This document shows positions 6,160 to 13,947 of a stretch of 34,035 nucleotides of DNA, one piece after another. Under the pieces are notes generated by a model. It saw only the letters and a list, made by a program, of their open reading frames with translations. It was not told the origin of the DNA and ran no database searches. The translations under genes and the position numbers were made by a program. This DNA is from Clostridiales bacterium (GTDB lineage Bacteria; Bacillota; Clostridia; Christensenellales; UBA1242), in contig SVHM01000009.1 in NCBI GenBank assembly GCA_015055815.1, positions 1 through 34,035 on the forward strand. Reading direction: 5' to 3'. The stretch's first letter is position 1, and each line of letters begins with the position of its first letter.

Positions 6160-6660
6160 ATGTCTAACAATTTTCATAAATACAAATTTAAGATTAAAGA
6201 AATGTCTTCATTTGAAGCAATTAAAGAATATCATAAAATTAAGGTTTGTTGTAACAAATCAAATGAAGAAGCCTACTTATATTCCACAAACGGAAGTGGA
6301 AACTATTCATTGTATTTAAAAGACAGATTTTTTTATTTAAGTATTGATAACGAAACAAAAAACATAAGTGCTTTTGACGGAGATTTAGATATAAAATTAT
6401 TAAAATTTGTAAAAATACAACTGCCTAGCAATATAATAAATGCAATACTAAGTATAGATACTACTGACAAATTTGAACAAGGCTGTGGCGGATATATTAA
6501 TTTCGATATTTCTAAAATTTATTATGACAAATCTCAAAAATTACTACAAATAGGAAACTTAGACCCAAACGAAATAACTTATAAAATTTTTGATAACGGA
6601 TTTGCTCAACTTCAAAAAAATAATTTAACAGGTCTTATGTTTACTGAAATAGAATTATAA
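6160..6660 (+). CDS. Candidate immunity protein for the upstream toxin-like protein
   Basis: A 166-aa soluble protein starts at ATG 6160 after TTAGGAGCAAAAT. It has no signal peptide or membrane helix and no recognised family. It is rich in Lys, Asn, Ile and aromatic residues, with a beta-rich centre (YSLYLKDRFFYLSIDNE) and an acidic tail (MFTEIEL). The immunity role rests on position: directly after the toxin gene, the same operon, cytoplasmic, small, and followed by a terminator. If the toxin is a nuclease, this protein would bind and block its C-terminal domain. Confidence 0.6.
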   Translation: MSNNFHKYKFKIKEMSSFEAIKEYHKIKVCCNKSNEEAYLYSTNGSGNYSLYLKDRFFYLSIDNETKNISAFDGDLDIKLLKFVKIQLPSNIINAILSIDTTDKFEQGCGGYINFDISKIYYDKSQKLLQIGNLDPNEITYKIFDNGFAQLQKNNLTGLMFTEIEL

Positions 6661-6732
6661 TTTTTAGAATAATTTGGTTTTAACAACATCTACTTAAATT
6701 ATAAAAATATTAATTAGCAATTTAAAAAATTT

Positions 6733-6779
6733 CAATTAAAGAAAAAGTAAAATCTAAAAAAGAAAATACAAAAAATAAA
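6733..6779. repeat. Left copy of a 47-bp direct repeat (relic of a gene 3' end)
   Basis: These 47 bases match 8336-8382 at 45 positions. The right copy is the coding 3' end of the membrane protein gene at 7636-8397 (residues IKEKVKSKKENTK). Here no open gene leads into it, so it looks like a scar of a former tandem copy. The pair brackets mscL and the YwaF-type gene. Confidence 0.85.
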
Positions 6780-6807
6780 CATCCACTAGTCTAGCTGGTG
6801 GATGTTT
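6777..6807. terminator. Bidirectional terminator between immunity gene and mscL
   Basis: A perfect 10-bp stem, AAACATCCAC (6777-6786) with GTGGATGTTT (6798-6807), lies between convergent genes. An A-rich run on the left and T residues on the right let it serve both strands. Confidence 0.75.
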
Positions 6808-6833
6808 GTTTACTTATTAAAATTTAAAATACT

Positions 6834-7445
6834 TTACTTCTTCTTTTTGTCTTCTTTTAGTAAATCTCTGATTTCTTTAAGCAATGTTTCAGATGTCGGA
6901 TTTTCTTTTGCATGCGCTTCGGCTTTTTCTTTCTCTTCTTTTTCCTTAGCCAATCTTTTTTCTTCTAAATTCTTTGCTTTTTCATCTAAATGTTCTTTCC
7001 AAACTTCTTTAAATTTTCTATTTTCTGATTTTGCTTTTTCTTTAATTAATTTCTTTTCTGTACGATATTCTTTGTTTGTTTGTTTCATGGCAAGTGAATT
7101 TAATTCCATTAACTTATCTCTTGAAGTGTTAACAACTTTTACCATAATAAACACAGAGAATGCTATTATTAAAAAGTCAATGACTGTTTGTAAGAAATTA
7201 CCATAAGCCCAACTTAGGGATACAACTTCAAGTCCAGTAACTGGGTCAACAGTATATCTAAGTGGCAAGCTCAAATCTTTAAGGCTGGCAGCGCCTGTTG
7301 TCCATGTAACAAGTGGCATAATTATATCGTTAACAAGGCTTGAAACTATTTTATTAAAAGCAGTCGCAATAATCATACCTACAGCTAGGTCAAAAACATT
7401 TCCCCTAGTGATGAATTTTTTAAATTCTCCAAAAAACTTTCTCAT
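6834..7445 (-). CDS. mscL: Large-conductance mechanosensitive channel MscL
   Basis: The 203-aa homologue of the pentameric stretch-activated channel vents solutes on hypo-osmotic shock. The N-terminal MRKFFGEFKKFITRGNVFDLAVGMIIATAF and the following SLVNDIIMPLV are the MscL amphipathic helix and pore-lining TM1. TM2 (about 83-106, FLQTVIDFLIIAFSVFIMVK) follows the periplasmic loop. The family is usually about 130-150 aa. This one carries an extra 70-residue, highly charged Lys/Glu/Ala coiled-coil tail (about 125-203), longer than the normal C-terminal bundle. Shine-Dalgarno AAAGGAGATAGT precedes ATG 7445. It is transcribed alone. Confidence 0.95.
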   Translation of the reverse strand: MRKFFGEFKKFITRGNVFDLAVGMIIATAFNKIVSSLVNDIIMPLVTWTTGAASLKDLSLPLRYTVDPVTGLEVVSLSWAYGNFLQTVIDFLIIAFSVFIMVKVVNTSRDKLMELNSLAMKQTNKEYRTEKKLIKEKAKSENRKFKEVWKEHLDEKAKNLEEKRLAKEKEEKEKAEAHAKENPTSETLLKEIRDLLKEDKKKK

Positions 7446-7580
7446 ACTATCTCCTTTAAATATTCATTACACCCAAAGTATCCCACACCAACTATTTATT
7501 TGGCAATACACTTTTTCGACAAATTCTACAAATATTTCCCCATTTAATAAAAACACCTATAAAATACACATATTAAAAAT

Positions 7581-7609
7581 TTGTCATATTTTGTAATTTT
7601 ATGTATAAT
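7581..7609 (+). promoter_or_regulatory. Sigma-A promoter of the YwaF-type gene
   Basis: TTGTCA (7581-7586), 17 bp, TATAAT (7604-7609). It lies 27 bp before the start codon. Confidence 0.7.
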
Positions 7610-7635
7610 ATTAAAAAAATTGTAGGAGACGTACC

Positions 7636-8397
7636 ATGAATTCATTATTTGGAACAAAACATTTAATTTTAATAGCTATATCTATTGTACTAATAATTTC
7701 ACTATATTTTCTAACTAGGAAATGGAAATTTAAAAGTGTCTGTCTATCATTATTTATAATTGCTATAATATGTGAGATTGTAAAAACTATTACATATATA
7801 GTCATTAACGAAGATAAGTATGGTGGAATATTACCAAAATCTGATTTGCCATTCCAACTTTGTTCAATTCAATTAGTATTTATTGCTATTGTTTGTTTTG
7901 CTAAAAACGAAAAAGTAAAAAGAGCAATTCTTAGTTTTATGTTGCCATCTTGTCTATTCGGTGGAATTTCAGCAATCGCAATCGCAACAAGTTCATCTTT
8001 AAATGTATGGGTAATAACATTCCAATATTTCTTTTACCACATTTCTCTTGTTACATTTGCTATCCATTTATTTACAAACAAAGAATACATCTGGAATATT
8101 AAAGACTATGTAACAAGTTTAATATTTGTCGTTTGCTTTATGTTCATTGCTATTTACTTAAATAGCATGATGTATGACGGAACATCTACAGTTAATTACA
8201 TGTATGTTGTTGACCCACCTGCAAAAAATTTACCATTCTTAAATGAAAACCAAGGATGGTTAGCATATATGGCCAAATATGCAAGTTTGGTTATCTTATG
8301 TATAAGCTTGTGCTACATAAAACCTATAATTATTGCAATTAAAGAAAAGGTAAAATCTAAAAAAGAAAATACAAAAGATAAAAAGTGTGAGAAATAA
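7636..8397 (+). CDS. YwaF/TIGR02206-type integral membrane protein
   Basis: The 253-aa polytopic membrane protein has about 6-7 predicted helices. The motif LPFQLCSIQLVFIAI in the third helix and NYMYVVDPPAKNLPF in the last loop match the YwaF/TIGR02206 (TMEM164-like) pattern, whose function is unknown. The C-terminus is a short cytosolic Lys/Glu tail. ATG 7636 follows TTGTAGGAGACGTACC. Its final codons are duplicated as a relic at 6733-6779. The terminator stem just after it begins within the last codons and has the stop codon in its loop. Confidence 0.75.
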   Translation: MNSLFGTKHLILIAISIVLIISLYFLTRKWKFKSVCLSLFIIAIICEIVKTITYIVINEDKYGGILPKSDLPFQLCSIQLVFIAIVCFAKNEKVKRAILSFMLPSCLFGGISAIAIATSSSLNVWVITFQYFFYHISLVTFAIHLFTNKEYIWNIKDYVTSLIFVVCFMFIAIYLNSMMYDGTSTVNYMYVVDPPAKNLPFLNENQGWLAYMAKYASLVILCISLCYIKPIIIAIKEKVKSKKENTKDKKCEK

Positions 8398-8409
8398 TCT
8401 CACACTTTT
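8381..8409. terminator. Bidirectional terminator between the YwaF-type gene and the ABC transporter gene
   Basis: GTGTGAGA (8385-8392) pairs with TCTCACAC (8398-8405), extended by flanking AAAA/TTTT. The rightward gene's TAA (8395-8397) is the loop. Confidence 0.8.
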
Positions 8410-8434
8410 TTAATACAATTAAAAACTTTTGGCA

Positions 8435-10141
8435 TTATACATTCTCAGCTTTTCTTATAGCGTTATTAATAGTAACAACCTTATCTGCTTTTTCTATCAT
8501 TCGCTTATCATGAGTAACAACCATAACAATTGCATTCTCTTTTAACTTATTCATGTAATCTACAACAATTTGTGTATTGCCAGCATCTAGCTCATTTGTT
8601 GGCTCATCAAAAATATACACTTGCTTGTCTTGAAGTATTCCACGCATTACACAAATTCTTTTTTTCTCACCACCGCTAAGTTTAAGTTCCATTTCTTGTT
8701 CACAATCTTCATCATATTTCTTGTTTATTATCTTATCCATGCTAAAGTCTGAAACAACTTTTTTAGAATAAGCATTCTGTTCAATATCTGGATAATACAC
8801 ATTATCCTTAACTGAACGATTAAATATAAATGGTGACTGCATAACAACTGCGAACTGGTCTATAAACGAATATGCCGACTTCACTGAATATTCATCATTT
8901 AAAATTATCTCTCCACTATCTTTTTCTGCGATACCAATTATCGCTCTAAGTGAAGTTGTTTTTCCACCACCACTCTCTCCAGTTATAACCGTCAACATTC
9001 CCCTTTCAATTGTGAAGTTAATGTCTCTTATAACTGTGTCATCATCATTTGTGACACATACATTTTTCATAGTAATTTTTTCAATTGGCTTAGCATAACT
9101 ATCTCTGCTTGTATCTATAGCAGTTTTGCTTGTTGGTTGCAACTCTTTTAGCCTTTCAATTTTAGTCATGAGTTGAGTGCTTGTATTTAAAAACCAACCA
9201 AAGTCTTGAATAGGACTAAATACTTTTGCAACATAAGAAATTATTAAAACTACTTCGCTTGCAGATATCATTCCTGTCACCACTCTCTTTGAACTAATTA
9301 ATACAATTAAATATGTAGCAACAGCATCAATAACAGCCATAACGCTCCAATAAATACACCATATCATAAATCTATTTTTTGAAGCATTTACGTGTTCTTC
9401 AATTCTACCGCTCAAATTATCTTGTTCTTGCTTTTGTGTCTTATGAATATTAATTAATGTCAAATTCCCTAGAGTATTTACCAGAAAGTTACTAAGTTTT
9501 GACCCGCTCTTTTCCATACGCATAGTTACAGGTCCTTCAATTTTTTGTCTAATTAAAAACACAATCACTACTAAAATTAGTCCAATTGCAAGTATTGGCA
9601 TTGACCAAATTTCTAGCACGGATAAATACACAATACTCACAATTGCTGAGAATATTGCAGGCAGTATTGTATCGAAGTATGTAGACATCACCCACTCAAC
9701 ATCAGCAACACTATTATTAATTCTATATGTCGCATCTCCAATAGTCATACCTAAGTTTAAATTTTTTCTTGGGGTGGTCGCCCATCCGAAACTTCTTTCT
9801 TTAATTTTAAGATAAATTCTCATTGAAAAAACATTTCTAAAATATCCCATAAAATTAAATACAATACTAGGCACCATTGTAAGCAGTCCGCACAAAATAA
9901 TTACCCAAACAATATTTATATCACTTGAAATAGGTATTCCAAAAAACTCAGCCTGTTCACCCGAAATCATTGATACAAGAATTGCCGTAATTTGCGCAGG
10001 TAATAATATAAAAATACCTGACAAGGCAAATAGTACAGACATAATTACAAAGTAGAATTTATCTTTTTTATTCATCACCGAATAAACAAATGCAATTATA
10101 CCAAATATACTTTTATTCTTTATCTTCTTTTTTTCTTTCAT
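8435..10141 (-). CDS. ABC exporter half-transporter (TMD-NBD fusion)
   Basis: The 568-aa membrane ATPase has an N-terminal six-helix exporter domain (about residues 28-335) and a nucleotide-binding domain (about 352-568). Visible motifs are Walker A GESGGGKT (388-395), Q-loop Q435, signature LSGGE (488-492), Walker B VYIFDE (508-513) and H-loop His544. Half-transporters of this type dimerise and usually export drugs, peptides or lipids; the substrate is not evident. ATG 10141 follows AAAGGAAGAAAATT. The gene lies behind a roughly 350-nt leader with a 17-codon ORF and two terminators, so expression is probably attenuated. This resembles antibiotic-responsive exporters such as Bacillus BmrCD. 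It is monocistronic, with no partner gene. Confidence 0.9.
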   Translation of the reverse strand: MKEKKKIKNKSIFGIIAFVYSVMNKKDKFYFVIMSVLFALSGIFILLPAQITAILVSMISGEQAEFFGIPISSDINIVWVIILCGLLTMVPSIVFNFMGYFRNVFSMRIYLKIKERSFGWATTPRKNLNLGMTIGDATYRINNSVADVEWVMSTYFDTILPAIFSAIVSIVYLSVLEIWSMPILAIGLILVVIVFLIRQKIEGPVTMRMEKSGSKLSNFLVNTLGNLTLINIHKTQKQEQDNLSGRIEEHVNASKNRFMIWCIYWSVMAVIDAVATYLIVLISSKRVVTGMISASEVVLIISYVAKVFSPIQDFGWFLNTSTQLMTKIERLKELQPTSKTAIDTSRDSYAKPIEKITMKNVCVTNDDDTVIRDINFTIERGMLTVITGESGGGKTTSLRAIIGIAEKDSGEIILNDEYSVKSAYSFIDQFAVVMQSPFIFNRSVKDNVYYPDIEQNAYSKKVVSDFSMDKIINKKYDEDCEQEMELKLSGGEKKRICVMRGILQDKQVYIFDEPTNELDAGNTQIVVDYMNKLKENAIVMVVTHDKRMIEKADKVVTINNAIRKAENV

Positions 10142-10184
10142 ATAATTTTCTTCCTTTATTATTTATTTGTTTTTTTTAAAGGAC

Positions 10185-10236
10185 AAAAAAATTACGAATG
10201 TTGTAACGGGTTGCGCCGTAAATTCCGTTCGTAATT
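10185..10236 (-). terminator. Second intrinsic terminator in the ABC transporter leader
   Basis: AATTACGAA (10190-10198) and TTCGTAATT (10228-10236) form a perfect 9-bp stem around a GC-richer loop with its own short pairings. Leftward it is followed by a run of T. It stands only 44 bp before the transporter start codon, so transcripts must read through it. Confidence 0.8.
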
Positions 10237-10285
10237 AATTTTAAATGTTTTTATAAATATATTGCCAAGCCCCAGAAACTAGGCA

Positions 10286-10328
10286 TAAAAAAATTACTTA
10301 CAAACTAGAATTTCTATTGTAAGTAATT
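10286..10328 (-). terminator. Attenuator terminator with alternative pairing to the leader ORF
   Basis: Leftward, AATTACTTACAA (10328-10317) pairs perfectly with TTGTAAGTAATT (10303-10292), with an inner TAGAA/TTCTA stem, and a T-run follows. The first arm, shifted by two bases (10326-10315), is also perfectly complementary over 12 bases to the last codons of the leader ORF (10382-10371). That alternative pairing would be the antiterminator. Confidence 0.85.
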
Positions 10329-10370
10329 AATTTTTTATATTCCCCAAAAGAAATGTAAAACAAATATGAT

Positions 10371-10424
10371 TTACTTACAATAATTATTATTTAATTGTCC
10401 TTTGATATTATTGTAAAAAACCAT
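10371..10424 (-). CDS. 17-aa leader peptide controlling the ABC transporter
   Basis: ATG at 10424, TAA at 10371-10373, product MVFYNNIKGQLNNNYCK. A strong AAAGGAG (10440-10434) lies 9 nt upstream. The final codons and stop (TAT TGT AAG TAA, 10382-10371) are complementary to the 5' arm of the terminator at 10286-10328. A ribosome reaching the stop would mask this segment and leave the terminator free to form. A ribosome stalled early, for example by an antibiotic, would leave it free to form the antiterminator. The mechanism is inferred from the complementarity and from known cases such as bmrB-bmrCD. Confidence 0.7.
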   Translation of the reverse strand: MVFYNNIKGQLNNNYCK

Positions 10425-10493
10425 ATTCTTTTACTCCTTTATTTTATTTATTTTTTACAAATTTGTTAGCAATTAGAACTTACTAACACTTTT

Positions 10494-10522
10494 ATATTAC
10501 GACATAATATTTAAATTGTCAA
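10494..10522 (-). promoter_or_regulatory. Promoter of the leader-ABC transporter transcript
   Basis: Leftward TTGACA (10522-10517), 17-bp spacer, TAATAT (10499-10494). Start near 10487. It is followed by a small 5' hairpin (TTAGTAA/TTGCTAA, about 10465-10485) before the leader ORF. Confidence 0.75.
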
Positions 10523-10609
10523 CAGTAAAATTGAAAATTTTATGAAAATATAACAAAATTTACCCCAAATACACATTAAAATATAATTTTATAAATATCT
10601 GTACTTTAT

Positions 10610-10638
10610 TTGACAACAATTAGATATTTATGTTAAAT
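10610..10638 (+). promoter_or_regulatory. Promoter of the Cys/Lys-rich small protein gene
   Basis: TTGACA (10610-10615), 17 bp, TTAAAT (10633-10638). The -35 is perfect and the -10 is weak. Confidence 0.45.
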
Positions 10639-10670
10639 TATATCATATTGATTTATATAAGGAGAAAACA

Positions 10671-10952
10671 ATGGCAATTTCTAATAAGCAAAAAGAGTTA
10701 GATTTGATAAAATGGGAAAAAAGTCAATTGCTAGGATGTGATGCTTGTGGTTCATTCAATTATTGTGCACACTGCAACAAAGAAATCGAAAACCCTTGCG
10801 AAACAGCACTTAATGTTTTTAATGGTGACGTGAAAGTAGAAGAAAAACCAGCAAAGAAAACAACTTGTAAAAAAACCACTACTGAAAAGAAAACTACTAC
10901 TAAAAAGACAACAGCGAAAGCTAGCAAAACAACAAAAAAATCTACAAAATAA
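10671..10952 (+). CDS. Small protein with Cys-rich N-terminus and Lys/Thr-rich tail
   Basis: A 93-aa protein starts at ATG 10671 after AAGGAGAAAACA. Residues 23-42 hold five cysteines and a histidine (CDACGSFNYCAHC, then NPC), suggesting a small zinc-binding knuckle. Residues 57-93 are almost pure Lys/Thr/Ala with KKTT repeats, a histone H1-like, nucleic-acid-binding type of tail. No family is recognised. It has its own promoter and terminator, so it is monocistronic. The low-complexity tail gives long open frames on the opposite strand, which are shadows. Confidence 0.75.
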   Translation: MAISNKQKELDLIKWEKSQLLGCDACGSFNYCAHCNKEIENPCETALNVFNGDVKVEEKPAKKTTCKKTTTEKKTTTKKTTAKASKTTKKSTK

Positions 10953-10957
10953 CAATT

Positions 10958-10985
10958 CACATGGACATATCCATGTGTTTTTTTG
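10958..10985 (+). terminator. Intrinsic terminator
   Basis: CACATGGA (10958-10965) and TCCATGTG (10970-10977) form a perfect stem with a 4-nt loop followed by TTTTTTT. Confidence 0.85.
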
Positions 10986-11081
10986 TTTATAAAATAAAAA
11001 AAGTATTATATTTTGCTTAGGTATTTTTTATTTATTTGTTAAAATACTATTAATTAAGGTAATGAAATTTAGGAGAATATT

Positions 11082-12281
11082 ATGAATATACTTTCAAAAA
11101 TATATTGCAGAACATTTCAAACTGTTTTTAGATGGATAATGCCTATGCTACCATACAGACAGCCCGAAACTTTAAACTCTGTTATGGATATAAAAAACAT
11201 TCTTAGAATGAATTATATTGAGTCGGTTTTGATTGTTACTGACGAAGGAATTAGAAATTTAAAACTAACCAAACCATTAGAAGACGACTTAAAAAATTAC
11301 AACATAAAAGTTGCAGTATATGATAAAACCGTTCCAAACCCAACTATTCAAAATGTTGAAGAAGGTTTGGAGATATACAATCAAAACAACTGTCAAGGAA
11401 TAATTGCTTTTGGTGGTGGGTCTGTCATGGACTGTGCCAAAATGATTGGAGCAAGAGCGGTAAACCCTAAAAAATCTGTTAAAAAACTAAAGGGTTTATT
11501 AAAAGTAAAAAATAAACTTCCTATGCTTATAGCTATACCTACAACTGCCGGAACGGGAAGTGAAACAACTGTCACCGCCGTTATAACTGACAAAGAAAAA
11601 AATTATAAATACACAATTAACGACTTTAACCTTATACCCAACTACGCAATTCTTGATGCAGAATTGACCTTAGGACTACCGAAGCACATTACATCTACAA
11701 CAGGTATGGACGCATTAACACATGCTATTGAAGCATACATTGGAAATTCAACCACCGAAGAAACTAGAAAGGCAAGTCTTGAAGCATGTAGACTTATATT
11801 TGAAAACATAACAAAAGTATATGATGATGGTAGTAATTTAAGGTCAAGACAATACATGCTTAAAGCATCATATCTAGCAGGTGTTGCATTTACACGTTCA
11901 TATGTAGGTTACGTTCATGCAATAGCACATACTCTTGGTGGAAAATACAACACCCCACACGGGCTTGCAAACGCAGTTATATTACCATATGTTCTTAGCG
12001 AATACGGAAAGACCATTTACCCTAAAATCAAAGAACTTGCCATTCATTGTAATATTGCAAGAAGATATGATAGTGATGAAACTGCAACTAATTTATTTAT
12101 AAACAAACTTTTTGAATTAAACGAATATATGGGTATTCCTAGAAAATTCGACTTTATCAAAAAAGAAGACATAAATGGCATGGCTAAGAAAGCAAGTAAA
12201 GAAGCAAATCCCCTTTACCCAGTACCAAAGCTAATGTCCAAAAAACAACTTACAAAACTTTATTATAAAATTTCTTTATAA
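11082..12281 (+). CDS. Iron-containing alcohol dehydrogenase family protein
   Basis: A 399-aa group III (Fe-dependent) NAD(P)-linked alcohol dehydrogenase. The N-terminal Rossmann-type part carries the GGGSVMDCAK dinucleotide motif (about residues 110-119) and TTAGTGSETT (about 155-164). The C-terminal helical part has GMDALTHAIEAYI (with the metal-binding Asp/His), HAIAHTLGG and NTPHGLANA, which give the remaining His ligands. All expected metal ligands look present. Length is normal. ATG 11082 follows TTAGGAGAATATT. It stands alone between terminators, so its physiological alcohol or aldehyde substrate cannot be read from context. Confidence 0.92.
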   Translation: MNILSKIYCRTFQTVFRWIMPMLPYRQPETLNSVMDIKNILRMNYIESVLIVTDEGIRNLKLTKPLEDDLKNYNIKVAVYDKTVPNPTIQNVEEGLEIYNQNNCQGIIAFGGGSVMDCAKMIGARAVNPKKSVKKLKGLLKVKNKLPMLIAIPTTAGTGSETTVTAVITDKEKNYKYTINDFNLIPNYAILDAELTLGLPKHITSTTGMDALTHAIEAYIGNSTTEETRKASLEACRLIFENITKVYDDGSNLRSRQYMLKASYLAGVAFTRSYVGYVHAIAHTLGGKYNTPHGLANAVILPYVLSEYGKTIYPKIKELAIHCNIARRYDSDETATNLFINKLFELNEYMGIPRKFDFIKKEDINGMAKKASKEANPLYPVPKLMSKKQLTKLYYKISL

Positions 12282-12314
12282 AAAATAAGTTTCAAATTTT
12301 GAAGCTTATTTTTA
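12281..12314. terminator. Bidirectional terminator between the alcohol dehydrogenase and degV
   Basis: AAAAATAAG-TTTCAAA pairs with TTTTGAAG-CTTATTTTT across a very short loop, flanked by A- and T-runs between convergent genes. Confidence 0.75.
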
Positions 12315-12323
12315 TATTATCAA

Positions 12324-13163
12324 TTATTCTTTATCCATAAATAAGATACCTAGGCAATTAGGTCCACAGTGACTAGAAATTGTACCACCAGCCATTGTAT
12401 CGTATACTTTCCTAAAGCCAGCATCTCTTAATTTACCTTTAACAATTTCTACTATATCTGTCATCTCAGACGACCTTGTCACAAAAGCATAATCAAGTCG
12501 TGGATTTGGATGTAGTTTAAGCATTTCATCTACATACTTTTCAATTACACCCTTTAAACTTCCCAAATATTTTTTACCAACAACCATTTTGCCATTTTCA
12601 ACAATTATTTGTGGTTTAATTTTAAGCATGCTAGCACCTATTAAACTAAGTGCTGAACATCTGCCACCTTTATGAAGAAAATTAAGTTTATCGATAACAA
12701 AACTAACACATAGAGTTTCTGTTTTTTCTTTTACTCTTTTAAATATTTCACTTGCGTCTTTGCCCTTGTCATTTAGTTCGCTAGCATAAATAGCAAGAAG
12801 TGCAATACCTGTAGACAAACTTCTACTATCTACAACATAAACACCTTCCATATCATTAGCAACAGACACCGCATTACTATATGCACTACTAAGCATAGAA
12901 CTTAATGAAATATGGATGATATTATCATAACTTTTCTTAAGTTCTGTAAAAAACTCTCTATATTGCTCGGGAGCAATTGCTGAAGTTTTTGGAAGTTCTT
13001 TTGTTTTGTCTACATACTCAAATATTTCTTTAGAAATTCCAAACTTATCCATTTGCAAATTATTTCCAAAAAGTATCCCAAACGGAATTGTTTTTATATT
13101 ATACTTATCAAGCACTTCTTGTGGTAAATCAATTGTACTTTCGGCTGTAATTATTGTTCTCAT
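12324..13163 (-). CDS. DegV family fatty-acid-binding protein
   Basis: A 279-aa DegV-family protein. In Firmicutes these bind fatty acids and hand them to the fatty-acid kinase FakA. The N-terminal domain opens RTIITAESTIDLPQEV and has the PKTSAIAPEQY motif, whose Thr-Ser contacts the carboxylate. The second domain begins near residue 150 (INFLHKGGRCS-like KLNFLHKGGRCS) and ends with GGTISSHCGPNCLGILF. I chose ATG 13163 because AAGGAGAGAAAA precedes it; an upstream in-frame ATG (13190) has no ribosome site. No fakA is adjacent, as is common for the extra DegV paralogues. Confidence 0.9.
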   Translation of the reverse strand: MRTIITAESTIDLPQEVLDKYNIKTIPFGILFGNNLQMDKFGISKEIFEYVDKTKELPKTSAIAPEQYREFFTELKKSYDNIIHISLSSMLSSAYSNAVSVANDMEGVYVVDSRSLSTGIALLAIYASELNDKGKDASEIFKRVKEKTETLCVSFVIDKLNFLHKGGRCSALSLIGASMLKIKPQIIVENGKMVVGKKYLGSLKGVIEKYVDEMLKLHPNPRLDYAFVTRSSEMTDIVEIVKGKLRDAGFRKVYDTMAGGTISSHCGPNCLGILFMDKE

Positions 13164-13255
13164 TTTTCTCTCCTTAAATCTTAATATCATTATATAAAAT
13201 TATTAATTTTTTTACACCCTAATAAGACAAACTTCAATTCTACTCTAAAAAACGC

Positions 13256-13276
13256 CACTCTCCTGATAAGAGAGTG
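13256..13276. repeat. Hairpin in the degV / XRE regulator divergent region
   Basis: CACTCTC (13256-13262) and GAGAGTG (13270-13276) form a perfect stem, with TTTTTT following on the leftward strand. No transcript obviously needs termination here, because the promoters of both divergent genes appear to lie inside it. It may be an operator or a relic terminator. Confidence 0.5.
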
Positions 13277-13287
13277 CCTATTTTTGT

Positions 13288-13316
13288 TTGTAATAAATAT
13301 ATAACTATGGTATAAT
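13288..13316 (+). promoter_or_regulatory. Promoter of the XRE regulator operon
   Basis: TTGTAA (13288-13293), 17 bp, TATAAT (13311-13316), with an upstream TG making it an extended -10. Confidence 0.7.
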
Positions 13317-13350
13317 TTGATTGAAATATTAAGTTTATAATAGGGAGCTT

Positions 13351-13932
13351 ATGACACAAGAAGAAATAAAATTGAACTTCTCTGAAAATTTAATATCGCT
13401 TCGAAAAGCCCACAACTTAACACAACTACAACTAGCAGAAAAACTCAACTATTCTGACAAGGCAGTATCCAAGTGGGAAGTTGGGGCAGTTCTTCCAGAC
13501 ATTGAAACAATTAGTAGAATTGCTGAATTTTTTGGACTAACAGTAAATGATTTAATTTACAAAAAGAAAGAAAAACTTACAAAGATGCTATTTAAAAATC
13601 ACGTATTCATAACCCTACTAAGCTTTGGACTTGTTTGGTTTTTTGCATCAATATTATATTTTATTTTAGAAGAAGCTACAACTATAGTAAGGCCATGGCT
13701 AACATTCATTGTTGCCATTCCAATTTCGTTTATTGTCCTTACAGTATTTACTACAATGTGGTTTAAGAAAACTGAGCAAATACTATCAATATCTGGGCTT
13801 TTCTGGGGATTACTAACCGCCGTTTATTTATGCATTTTTAGACTTGACTTGTGGTTTATATTTATTATTGGCGTTGTAGGTCAAGTACTTATAATTTTGT
13901 GGGGACTATACACCGGACAAAAGAAAAAATAG
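13351..13932 (+). CDS. Membrane-anchored XRE-family transcriptional regulator
   Basis: The 193-aa protein has an N-terminal HTH_3/XRE DNA-binding domain (about residues 9-65: NLISLRKAHNLTQLQLAEKL, then SDKAVSKWEVGAVLPDIETI). Four hydrophobic helices follow (about 84-107, 117-140, 145-163 and 168-186), and the tail is basic. Such HTH-membrane fusions are common in Clostridia and Bacilli, and usually sense an envelope state or a partner protein. ATG 13351 follows TAGGGAGCTT. The next gene starts 15 bp downstream, so the two are one operon and probably one functional pair. Confidence 0.88.
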   Translation: MTQEEIKLNFSENLISLRKAHNLTQLQLAEKLNYSDKAVSKWEVGAVLPDIETISRIAEFFGLTVNDLIYKKKEKLTKMLFKNHVFITLLSFGLVWFFASILYFILEEATTIVRPWLTFIVAIPISFIVLTVFTTMWFKKTEQILSISGLFWGLLTAVYLCIFRLDLWFIFIIGVVGQVLIILWGLYTGQKKK

Positions 13933-13947
13933 AAAAATGGAGAAAAT

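Noticed and set aside
10752..10960. Two leftward Phe/Cys-rich frames
   Set aside because: They are shadows of the Lys/Thr-repeat tail of the 93-aa gene.
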